Source: Octadecabacter ascidiaceicola (GTDB taxonomy: Bacteria; Pseudomonadota; Alphaproteobacteria; Rhodobacterales; Rhodobacteraceae). From it: a stretch of DNA of 64,000 nucleotides. The notes beneath the pieces are model-generated. The model was not told the DNA's origin. It saw only the letters and a program-made list of their open reading frames with translations, and made no database searches. A program made the translations under genes and the position numbers. The stretch spans positions 496,001 to 560,000 of the forward strand of contig NZ_FXYD01000002.1 of assembly GCF_900185015.1 (NCBI RefSeq), given 5' to 3'. This document shows positions 27,545-34,348 of the stretch, in pieces; the stretch's first letter is position 1, and every line of letters starts with the position of its first letter.

Positions 27545-28012
27545 ATGAACCGCCGCACGTTTTCAATTACCGCACTCGCAGCCACCGCATTCGGCGCAAC
27601 GCGCAGCTTAGCTGCTGACGGCCCGTACGAAGTAACACGCACAGAAGCAGAATGGCGCGCGATGCTGACCAATGCCCAGTACCGCGTTATGCGTGAAGAA
27701 GGTACGGAGCGGGCAGGGTCCTCGCCACTGGACAAGAATTACGCTGCGGGTGTGTATCACTGCCGCGGATGCGATCAGGCGCTCTATTCCTCCGAACATA
27801 AGTTTGACAGCGGTACGGGTTGGCCGTCATTCTATGACGTGTTGCCAAGTGCAATTCAGACCAAAGAAGACCGACGTCTGCTGTCCGTGCGCACCGAATG
27901 CCATTGTGACCGCTGCGGGTCCCACCTTGGGCATATCTTCAATGACGGACCTGCGCCAACGGGCCTGCGTCACTGCTTGAACGGGGTCAGCCTCGTGTTC
28001 CGCGCAGCCTAA
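27545..28012 (+). CDS. msrB: MsrB, peptide methionine (R)-S-oxide reductase, exported
   Basis: MsrB reduces methionine-R-sulfoxide in proteins. The 155-residue precursor begins with a twin-arginine signal (MNRRTFSITALAATAFGA, cleavage near Ala 27), so it probably acts in the periplasm after Tat export. Zinc is held by two CxxC pairs, YHCRGC and CDRCGSHLGH. The catalytic Cys lies in LRHCLNGVSL near the end. ATG 27545 has AGGAG seven bases upstream. The neighbouring ECF sigma, anti-sigma and fasciclin genes suggest an envelope oxidative-stress module; shared control is inference. Confidence 0.93.
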   Translation: MNRRTFSITALAATAFGATRSLAADGPYEVTRTEAEWRAMLTNAQYRVMREEGTERAGSSPLDKNYAAGVYHCRGCDQALYSSEHKFDSGTGWPSFYDVLPSAIQTKEDRRLLSVRTECHCDRCGSHLGHIFNDGPAPTGLRHCLNGVSLVFRAA

Positions 28013-28060
28013 GCAAACGCTGCACAACTGCTATGCGGGGGCTGTGCGCTGCCGCTTTAT

Positions 28061-28094
28061 CCCTCTCTCAGGTAAACTGAGACGAGGGATTTTT
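28061..28094 (+). promoter_or_regulatory. Strong hairpin at msrB 3' end, overlapping RBS of the next gene
   Basis: CCCTC (28061-28065) and TCTCAG (28066-28071) pair with CTGAGA (28077-28082) and GAGGG (28084-28088), with one bulged C and a five-base loop. ATTTTT follows, then C and the ATG at 28096. It has the form of an intrinsic terminator for msrB. The 3' arm GAGGG is also the only ribosome binding site for the next gene, so the same stem could mask translation start. Confidence 0.75.
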
Positions 28095-28095
28095 C

Positions 28096-28503
28096 ATGAC
28101 ACGACCTGCACGTAAAGACATTGCCGTTGCTTTTGGATTGGTCGGGATTTTAACCGCCTTTGCGCTCGTTGTATTCGGCGACTTACGTGAACTGCACGAT
28201 CCGTGGACCGGACCGATTGGTGTCGTAATCATCGCAGGCCCAAGCGCATGGATGGCTGGTTTCCTTTTTGGCGGGATGTTTGGCCAACAAGGCGCGATGG
28301 GTTGGGGGCTTGCGCTTTTGGGCGCTTGTTTGTCGACCCTTTTGGGGGCCGCGATTGGGGGAACAATTGTGCTGCCATTATTTGGGACAATCATCGCGCC
28401 CTTCGCGCTACTGGACCAAGCAATTGCGCATCCAACGATCGCACTCGTTTGGTTGTGCCTGATGGCTGTATTGCATTTAGCTTTATTGAAATCAAAGGGT
28501 TAG
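28096..28503 (+). CDS. Small membrane protein, unknown, paralogue of the next gene
   Basis: A 135-residue protein with four hydrophobic helices and a short basic N-terminus (MTRPARKD). No known family recognised. It shares a core with the protein at 28623-29156: a GQ-x-GA segment, then IGGT-x-x-LP-x-x-GT-x-x-x-PF, then P and W and H-x-x-L, so the two look like tandem duplicates. The ATG at 28096 comes directly after a terminator-like hairpin that includes its ribosome site. A second inverted repeat, GGACTGTTT/AAACAGTCC at 28519-28545, follows its stop. Confidence 0.8.
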   Translation: MTRPARKDIAVAFGLVGILTAFALVVFGDLRELHDPWTGPIGVVIIAGPSAWMAGFLFGGMFGQQGAMGWGLALLGACLSTLLGAAIGGTIVLPLFGTIIAPFALLDQAIAHPTIALVWLCLMAVLHLALLKSKG

Positions 28504-28518
28504 TATTCGCAAGGGATG

Positions 28519-28545
28519 GGACTGTTTTTATGTGCGAAACAGTCC
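28519..28545 (+). other. Inverted repeat between the two paralogous membrane genes
   Basis: GGACTGTTT (28519-28527) pairs perfectly with AAACAGTCC (28537-28545) across nine bases, 16 bases after the stop of the first membrane gene. The T-run after it is short (ATTTC), so it would be a weak terminator. It may instead set the ratio between the two paralogues. Confidence 0.5.
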
Positions 28546-28622
28546 ATTTCTACATTACGTACCCGATGCCTTATGGCCGCCTCAAAGCCCCAGCATATCG
28601 AGTTTTCAAAACCGGAGGATCA

Positions 28623-29156
28623 ATGCGCCCATTCTCGCGCAAAAAGGCGAAACTATCCGAAGGCGAACGTGCACGCGCGTTGGCCTTTTTGCTCGTGGGC
28701 GCCTGCAGCGCTGCTTTGGGTTTTCTTGCTGTGCTGCATCTTGATCATACGGCGCTGTTTGAAGGGTTTAGCCTGTATCAGACTTGGATCGTTATCGCAT
28801 CCGGTCTTGGCGGCGTGATTGCACTTTTCCTGTCTGGTGATCGAATGGGCCAATCAGGGCAGGTGGGAGCAATCCGCGCTGTGGCTGGCGCAATTTGGGT
28901 GACGTTTATTGGATCGCTGATCGGTGGGACGCTTGGTCTGCCATTCTATGGCACGATGTTTGGGCCGTTCATTGTGGCCGTAACCCTGATGGGCGCGCCG
29001 ATCTTGGCGATGCTTTGGGCATTCAATCTGCTCGGCATCCATTTCTTGCTGGCCACTTACCAGCGCGAACGCGACTCGATTTTTACGCCTTCGCGCATCG
29101 ACAAGTCAGATAACCCAGACAGCTTGCGAAGACGGCTGCAGGGCCGTGCTATCTAG
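28623..29156 (+). CDS. Small membrane protein, unknown, paralogue of the preceding gene
   Basis: A 177-residue protein with a highly basic N-terminus (MRPFSRKKAKLSEGERARA), four membrane helices and a charged 35-residue cytoplasmic tail (YQRERDSIFTPSRIDKSDN). The core matches the 135-residue neighbour: IGGTLGLPFYGTMFGPF here against IGGTIVLPLFGTIIAPF there. ATG 28623 has GGAGG four bases upstream. The stop overlaps that of the opposite-strand J-domain gene by four bases (CTAG). No function can be assigned. Confidence 0.8.
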   Translation: MRPFSRKKAKLSEGERARALAFLLVGACSAALGFLAVLHLDHTALFEGFSLYQTWIVIASGLGGVIALFLSGDRMGQSGQVGAIRAVAGAIWVTFIGSLIGGTLGLPFYGTMFGPFIVAVTLMGAPILAMLWAFNLLGIHFLLATYQRERDSIFTPSRIDKSDNPDSLRRRLQGRAI

Positions 29157-29785
29157 TTGCGGAAGTGACGGCTAGATTTGATTTGATCCCACGCCCAAAC
29201 CACCTCTGCAAGCTGGTCTTCTTGACTTCGATCCCCGCCGTTCATGTCTGGGTGCAAAACCTTGATGAGCTTTTTATAAGCCTTGCGGATTTCAGGCTTG
29301 GCCCAGTGATCCTTGGCTTCCAGAATATCGATCGCCTTACGTTCCGTCGCAGGCAGTTTGCGTGTTGAACCTGTGATGGATTTGCCCGGGTTCTGCGTCG
29401 CATTCACGCCCAACACCTGATGCGGATCATCCACGCCCAAACGCGCCCATGCACGCTGTTCGTCGGATTTCTTCATCGAGGATGTTTCACGCTCCCAAAC
29501 GCGGTCTTTGCTGCGCTGGGCGTTGATCTCGGCCTCGGTCGTTCCGTCAAAGAAGTTCCAGCCCAAGTTATACTCGCGCACGTGGTCTTTGCAGAACCAG
29601 TAGTAGTCGTCCAAAACATCTGGGTTCTTGGGCGCACGGTACTTACCAGCTTCCTCACAACCTGGTTTCTCGCACACGCGTGTGGACGTCTCGGACGCGC
29701 CAGACATCCCACGGCGTCCGCGCGGATTCTTCTTTTTGCTGGCCGAAACCGACATATTGAAACCAAAGGGGTCGTCTTTTGACAT
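29153..29785 (-). CDS. J-domain (DnaJ-like) protein
   Basis: A 210-residue protein with a C-terminal J domain (about residues 150-205). The segment KPEIRKAYKKLIKVLHPDMNGGD holds the HPD tripeptide that stimulates DnaK. The N-terminal part has a Cys pair, VCEKPGCEEAGKYRAP, and a CKDH further on that could bind zinc. No G/F or client-binding domain is present, so it is a specialised co-chaperone, not DnaJ itself. ATG 29785 is preceded by GGAAAGG. It is divergent from bolA with 74 bases between starts. Confidence 0.9.
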   Translation of the reverse strand: MSKDDPFGFNMSVSASKKKNPRGRRGMSGASETSTRVCEKPGCEEAGKYRAPKNPDVLDDYYWFCKDHVREYNLGWNFFDGTTEAEINAQRSKDRVWERETSSMKKSDEQRAWARLGVDDPHQVLGVNATQNPGKSITGSTRKLPATERKAIDILEAKDHWAKPEIRKAYKKLIKVLHPDMNGGDRSQEDQLAEVVWAWDQIKSSRHFRN

Positions 29786-29859
29786 GGTGCTACCTTTCCG
29801 ACTCGGACGATAGATATTAGACCAATGACGCGAGGATTGAAGGGGCAGGAGAGAAAATA

Positions 29860-30114
29860 ATGGGTCTTGAACAACAAATAAATGATGCGCTGGTGTCGGC
29901 GTTCTCACCGACGGCCCTTGCCGTCATCAACGAAAGCCATCTACACGCGGGTCATTCCGGTGATGACGGGTCAGGCGAAAGCCATTGGCGCGTTGAAATC
30001 AAGGCGCCTGCGCTGGACGGCAAGTCGCGTGTTGCAAAGCACCGCGCGATCCATGCCGCACTTGGCGCAGATATCATCGGACGCATCCACGCCCTGTCGC
30101 TACAGATTTCTTAG
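29860..30114 (+). CDS. bolA: BolA family protein
   Basis: An 84-residue BolA/IbaG-fold protein. The typical segments are INESHLHAGHSG near residue 23, HWRVEIKAPAL and SRVAKHRAIHAALG, where the His in the last part is the common [2Fe-2S] ligand shared with monothiol glutaredoxins. ATG 29860 has GGAGAG upstream. The length is normal. It is divergent from the J-domain gene and converges on the DUF4177 gene with a gap of six bases. No glutaredoxin partner gene is in this window. Confidence 0.93.
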   Translation: MGLEQQINDALVSAFSPTALAVINESHLHAGHSGDDGSGESHWRVEIKAPALDGKSRVAKHRAIHAALGADIIGRIHALSLQIS

Positions 30115-30120
30115 GTTAGG

Positions 30121-30654
30121 CTATTCCGCTGGGTGCTGGGGCTGATCGTCGTTTGACGGTGTTCCAGCTGCACGACGTTTGTTCCACGGGAAGGTGAAGG
30201 GCGCGTTCAGCGTTTCACTAACTCGGTCCTTGGCGTCCAGGGACATTGCCGGCTCAGCGGGCGCTTCGTCAGCCTCAACGTTGCTATCTTCTTCAACTGC
30301 AACGTCAGCGTCTGATACTGCGGCGATGTCTTCTACGACTTCTAATTCTGGCGCGTCTTCAAGAACCTCGGTTTGATCTTCGATCATGGCCGCGACGGTC
30401 GGCGTTTTTTCGACGGCCAAATCGACGGCACGACGAAAGATGAGCATGTTTTGAAAATTGGTGGTTTTACCTGTCAGACCAACACGTTCCTCAACAGGCA
30501 GGGTGTCTGTGCGCTGGTATTCCCAGCCTTCTGCACCAAGGTCGTTCATCACCGATTGCAGTGCATTCGCAAACCGCGCTGGCGTGCCTTTGACGCCCTT
30601 TGCCTTTAACCCTCGCATCGGTGCTGGCAATACTTTATACTCAAATCCGGTCAT
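30121..30654 (-). CDS. DUF4177 domain protein with acidic tail
   Basis: A 177-residue cytoplasmic protein. The first 75 residues, starting FEYKVLPAP and containing LGAEGWEYQRTDTLP, match the small DUF4177 fold. Residues about 88-150 are low complexity, rich in Glu, Asp, Ala and Val, and likely disordered. A short basic motif, FPWNKRRAAG, is near the end. No function is known. It lies downstream of gatB in the same direction, but 125 bases separate the two. Confidence 0.78.
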   Translation of the reverse strand: MTGFEYKVLPAPMRGLKAKGVKGTPARFANALQSVMNDLGAEGWEYQRTDTLPVEERVGLTGKTTNFQNMLIFRRAVDLAVEKTPTVAAMIEDQTEVLEDAPELEVVEDIAAVSDADVAVEEDSNVEADEAPAEPAMSLDAKDRVSETLNAPFTFPWNKRRAAGTPSNDDQPQHPAE

Positions 30655-30747
30655 GACTTACCTCACTCTGCCCGAGAGAGTTGTATCAAGAGTGGTTCTT
30701 AACGCAAAGCAATCATTGGATTTTTTTGCGAAACACCATAGCTAGTA

Positions 30748-30766
30748 GGGCGCGCGTGCGCGACCC
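30748..30766 (-). other. GC-rich hairpin after gatB
   Basis: GGGCGCG and CGCGACCC pair with one bulged A in a seven-base stem, 13 bases beyond the gatB stop on the minus strand. There is no immediate U-run; a run of A/T occurs about 20 bases further on. It is a possible 3' end for gatB, not a proven terminator. Confidence 0.35.
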
Positions 30767-30779
30767 CCACATGTTCTGG

Positions 30780-32291
30780 CTACTGGGCAAGTTTTTGCGA
30801 AATCAGTTTGTTCACAGCCGCAGGATTCGCTTTGCCGCCTGTGGCTTTCATCACCTGGCCTACAAACCAACCGGCAAGTTTCGGGTTTTCTTTCGCCTTG
30901 GCGACCTGATCCGGGTTGGCAGCAATAATCTCGTCCACAGCTGCCTCAATTGCGCCAGTATCTGTGACTTGCTCCATGCCTTCGGTCTTCACGATCTCTT
31001 CGGGATCGCGATCTTGCGTGTAGGCGATTTCGAACACGTCTTTGGCGATCTTGCCGCTGATCTTGTCAGACTTAATCAACGCCACGATCTGGCCCAAACG
31101 CGCCGCGGAAATCGGGCTATCCTCAATGCCTTTGTCGTCCTTTTTCAGACGGCCAAACAGCTCGTTGATGACCCAGTTCGCGGCAAGTTTGCCGTCATTT
31201 CCGCTCGCAACGGCTTCGAAATAGCCCGCGTTCACAACATCCGCTGTCAGAACAGAAGCATCGTAGTCAGACAGGTTGAATTCCTTGATGAAACGCGCCT
31301 TTTTGTCGTCCGGCAACTCGGGCAGGGAGGACGCGATGTCGTCAACCCATGCCTGCTCAATCTCAAGTGGGAGCAGGTCGGGGTCAGGGAAGTAGCGGTA
31401 ATCATGCGCTTCTTCTTTGGACCGCATAGAGCGTGTCTCATCCTTGTCCGCGTCATAAAGACGGGTTTCCTGAATGATTTCGCCACCGTCTTCGATGATC
31501 GCGATCTGGCGGCGGGCTTCGTGTTCAATCGCCGCTTGGATAAAGCGCATGGAGTTCATGTTCTTGATCTCGCAGCGCGTGCCCAGAACACCGAAATCGC
31601 CGGTTTCTTGGAACTTTTCGTAGTCCCCCGGGCGGCAAACGGACACGTTTACATCAGCCCGCAGGTTGCCGTTTTGCATGTTGCCATCACAGGTCCCGAG
31701 GTAGCGCATAATCTGGCGCAGCTTGCCCACATAGGCGGCCGCTTCTTCGGGGCCGCGAATGTCAGGGAAGGACACGATTTCCATCAAGGCCACACCTGTG
31801 CGGTTCAGGTCTACAAATGACATCGTCGGGTCCATATCGTGGATGGACTTACCGGCGTCTTGCTCGAGGTGGATGCGTTCAACGCGCACGTTGCGCGCGG
31901 TGCCATCGCCCATTTCAACCAGAATTTCACCGGTCCCAACAATAGGGTGGTACAACTGTGAAATCTGGTAGCCTTGCGGAAGGTCGGGGTAGAAATAGTT
32001 TTTGCGGTCAAACGCTGAGGTTAGGTTGATCTCGGCCTTCAATCCAAGGCCCGTTTTCACCGCATAAGCCACACATTCTTCGTTAATAACGGGCAACATG
32101 CCGGGCATGCCGGCGTCAACGAATGCGACGTTGCTGTTTGGCTCTGCGCCAAATTGTGTTGAGGCACCGGAGAATAGCTTCGCATTTGTGGCGACCTGCG
32201 CGTGGACTTCAAGACCAATCACAAGCTCCCAATCGCCAGTCATTCCGGCGATGGTTTTCACTTTTGGGGTCTCATAGGTGAGATCAAGCAT
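30780..32291 (-). CDS. gatB: GatB, Asp-tRNA(Asn)/Glu-tRNA(Gln) amidotransferase subunit B
   Basis: GatB is the kinase/tRNA-binding subunit of GatCAB, which converts Glu-tRNA(Gln) (and Asp-tRNA(Asn)) to the amidated form. The 503-residue protein has the catalytic core [20 protein letters not shown] near residue 19, [19 protein letters not shown] with zinc-site neighbours, and the YqeY tail domain ending [14 protein letters not shown] chose ATG 32291, with GGAG before it; an in-frame extension to 32489 has no family counterpart. GatA and GatC are not in the window, so the subunits are not in one operon here. Confidence 0.96.
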   Translation of the reverse strand: MLDLTYETPKVKTIAGMTGDWELVIGLEVHAQVATNAKLFSGASTQFGAEPNSNVAFVDAGMPGMLPVINEECVAYAVKTGLGLKAEINLTSAFDRKNYFYPDLPQGYQISQLYHPIVGTGEILVEMGDGTARNVRVERIHLEQDAGKSIHDMDPTMSFVDLNRTGVALMEIVSFPDIRGPEEAAAYVGKLRQIMRYLGTCDGNMQNGNLRADVNVSVCRPGDYEKFQETGDFGVLGTRCEIKNMNSMRFIQAAIEHEARRQIAIIEDGGEIIQETRLYDADKDETRSMRSKEEAHDYRYFPDPDLLPLEIEQAWVDDIASSLPELPDDKKARFIKEFNLSDYDASVLTADVVNAGYFEAVASGNDGKLAANWVINELFGRLKKDDKGIEDSPISAARLGQIVALIKSDKISGKIAKDVFEIAYTQDRDPEEIVKTEGMEQVTDTGAIEAAVDEIIAANPDQVAKAKENPKLAGWFVGQVMKATGGKANPAAVNKLISQKLAQ

Positions 32292-32500
32292 GCTGTGCTC
32301 CGCATCAGGTTGGTACGACGTTGTTAGTGGGTGAATAGCCCCGAGCGGGCCGAGCTTCAAGACGACATCAGGCAGCTGCGTTGCGGTTCGCCGCACCCGA
32401 TACGCAATATCTGGTGTTAAGGCGCGAAAACCTGCTCGTAACGCACGGGAATTGCCCGATTTTCTTGCAAATTCCAAAAGCTTAGGCAAAGGTGCGCGCG
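32292..32500. other. Divergent promoter region gatB / transglycosylase gene
   Basis: A 209-base region between divergent starts. The gatB reading frame stays open through most of it (to 32489), but the extra residues do not resemble GatB. It must carry promoters in both directions. I could not identify -35/-10 pairs with confidence. Confidence 0.4.
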
Positions 32501-33367
32501 ATGTTTGCTATTAGAAATCTCCTGGGGGGGATTCTTGCGATCACGATGGGTACTGCTGCGCTGGCTGAATGGCCGGTCGTTGGCCCCGTGACCGATATCC
32601 GCCCCCTAAGCCGCGCTGATGTGGTTGTCATGCGCACGCAAGCCGCCCTTGATCGGGCAGAAGAGGCGCGCCTTGCGGCGATTGCGGCCCTCGCTGAAGC
32701 CCGCCCAACTGCGCGCCCAGTTTATATGGTGCGCTATCCGGTCACGATTTCGCAGAACCCGACACAGCGCCCCGTGATGCGTACCAATTACATTCCCGAC
32801 ACCCGTTGGGATTTCGTAAGTGGTTCAGACAGTTGGACACGTGCAGCCCTTGCGGCCCTGCGTAGCCACGGTAGCCGAATGGAAGAAACCGTTCCGCGTG
32901 ATATCGCGGCGTGGTGTCCGGCGTATGAGGAAAACCCACCGCATTTGCGCCGTGCATTCTGGGTTGGGATGATGTCGGCCTTGGCCAAACACGAAAGCAC
33001 ATACCGCCCTACGGCGGTTGGGGGCGGGAACCTTTGGTATGGCCTGCTGCAAATCTACCCCGACACAGCGCGCCGATACGGGTGCCGCGCGACAACGGGT
33101 GAGGCGCTAAAAGATCCCGAAGACAACCTCAGCTGCGCCATTCGCATCATGAATGTGACCGTGCCGCGTGATCAGGCGATTGCGATCCGCGACAGCCGTT
33201 GGCGCGGGGTGGCTGCGGATTGGGGACCAATGACCAACCGATCAAAGATCGCGGAAATGTCGGCATGGACGCGGCGGCAGGAATACTGCGTTTCGCGGCG
33301 TTCAATCCGCCCACAGGCACGCCCAATCGTGCAGGCCACCCTGTCAACGATGAGCGACGACAGCTAA
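32501..33367 (+). CDS. Exported lytic transglycosylase-like (SLT) protein
   Basis: A 288-residue protein with a signal peptide (residues 1-22, ending AALAEWP). A helical region follows (about residues 45-70, rich in Ala/Glu/Arg), then a lysozyme-like SLT domain from about residue 145. The expected catalytic Glu is in [11 protein letters not shown], followed by [19 protein letters not shown] and [14 protein letters not shown]. It would cleave peptidoglycan glycan strands in the periplasm. GTG 32492 is an alternative start three codons upstream. The stop overlaps the opposing gene's stop by four bases (CTAA). Confidence 0.85.
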   Translation: MFAIRNLLGGILAITMGTAALAEWPVVGPVTDIRPLSRADVVVMRTQAALDRAEEARLAAIAALAEARPTARPVYMVRYPVTISQNPTQRPVMRTNYIPDTRWDFVSGSDSWTRAALAALRSHGSRMEETVPRDIAAWCPAYEENPPHLRRAFWVGMMSALAKHESTYRPTAVGGGNLWYGLLQIYPDTARRYGCRATTGEALKDPEDNLSCAIRIMNVTVPRDQAIAIRDSRWRGVAADWGPMTNRSKIAEMSAWTRRQEYCVSRRSIRPQARPIVQATLSTMSDDS

Positions 33368-33783
33368 AACACCGAAAACGGGTGGCGTTGGGACGCGATC
33401 CCTGCATCTTTCAGTGCGTCCTGAAAGGCATCGACGGGCGGGGACACATCTGGCGGCAGCCGAGAGTGCGTTCCACCAATATGAACTAATGTGATCTTCA
33501 TTCCGCCATCAAAGCGCCGATCAAGCCTGATATGGTCGATGTCCGAGGTTTCCCCACTGCGCATTGCAGAACCCCAGACAATGCGTTGGGGCCATACTTC
33601 GACCCATGTGTGGGTATCGTGAATAACGTCCCAAAGCGCGGGGAGGGTGAAGGCGACGGCAATGGCAACGATCCACCAAGCGGCACCTAGACCAATCCAA
33701 AGCGCAAAGATTGCGGCCCAAACGCCAGTCAGTGGCAGAACTACGCCCCAACGGCGGCCGCGGCGTTCGTGGCGATAGATCAT
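33364..33783 (-). CDS. Small membrane protein, unknown
   Basis: A 139-residue protein with an Arg-rich cytoplasmic start (MIYRHERRGRRWG) and two close membrane helices (about residues 13-52). A beta-rich soluble domain follows, with TWVEVWPQRIVWGS and ITLVHIGGTHSRLPPDVSPP. It looks like a small PH-like or inner-membrane protein, but no family is recognised. Its ATG overlaps the stop of the upstream gene (ATGA), so the two form an operon. It converges on the SLT gene with a four-base overlap. Confidence 0.75.
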   Translation of the reverse strand: MIYRHERRGRRWGVVLPLTGVWAAIFALWIGLGAAWWIVAIAVAFTLPALWDVIHDTHTWVEVWPQRIVWGSAMRSGETSDIDHIRLDRRFDGGMKITLVHIGGTHSRLPPDVSPPVDAFQDALKDAGIASQRHPFSVF

Positions 33784-34298
33784 CGCAGGCGCATGGCGCG
33801 TTTGATGTCTTCGATGGCGTCGCGTTGCCGATCGCTCAAATTCGAAACGCTGGCCTGCAATAGGTCAAGCAGCGGTTCCAATTGCTCGGATCCGCCAAGT
33901 TTATATAGCTTGCGTGATAGCCTTGCCACGGCGGGTTCAGCGCCACCACACTCCGTCATGAACCAACGACCCAAGACTTCCATCTCCTCGGCTTCTTCCG
34001 CGCTTGCCCGTAGTTTCGCGCGGATTTGAACCTGCAAAAGTTTGCGTTGCTCGGCCGTTGGAAGGTCGTCGAGTTCCAGAAACGCTGACCCAATCGCTGC
34101 GATAGCAAGACGAGGGTCTTCAATGCTTTCAACGGGGTGAACGTTCATTTTGCGGGTGAACCCGAAACGCCGCGCCGCAAGGCGCACATCATTGGCCATA
34201 TCCGCAACATCGCCAACCATATCACGCGCATTGCGCGCACGTTGTGCCCAGAAATAGGCGGCCCCGATGACCCCGAGAAGTGCAATTAAGAACGGCAT
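33780..34298 (-). CDS. Membrane-anchored helical protein, possibly TerB-like
   Basis: A 172-residue protein with one N-terminal membrane helix (MPFLIALLGVIGAAYFWAQ) and an all-helical remainder. The segment DPRLAIAAIGSAFLELDDLPT, then EEAEEMEVLGRWFM, then AVARLSRKLYKL, resembles TerB-like domains in spacing, without the full acidic metal site. It is translationally coupled to the next gene by ATGA and separated from pepN by 50 bases. No function can be stated. Confidence 0.7.
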   Translation of the reverse strand: MPFLIALLGVIGAAYFWAQRARNARDMVGDVADMANDVRLAARRFGFTRKMNVHPVESIEDPRLAIAAIGSAFLELDDLPTAEQRKLLQVQIRAKLRASAEEAEEMEVLGRWFMTECGGAEPAVARLSRKLYKLGGSEQLEPLLDLLQASVSNLSDRQRDAIEDIKRAMRLR

Positions 34299-34348
34299 AA
34301 ACAGATCCCTATCATGACTTTTCTAATGGATACCGCCGTTTAGCCCTT

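Noticed and set aside
32292-32489. Possible N-terminal extension of GatB (about 66 residues)
   Set aside because: The frame is open, but the residues do not resemble any GatB domain, and ATG 32291 has a good GGAG site. The shorter protein has the normal length.
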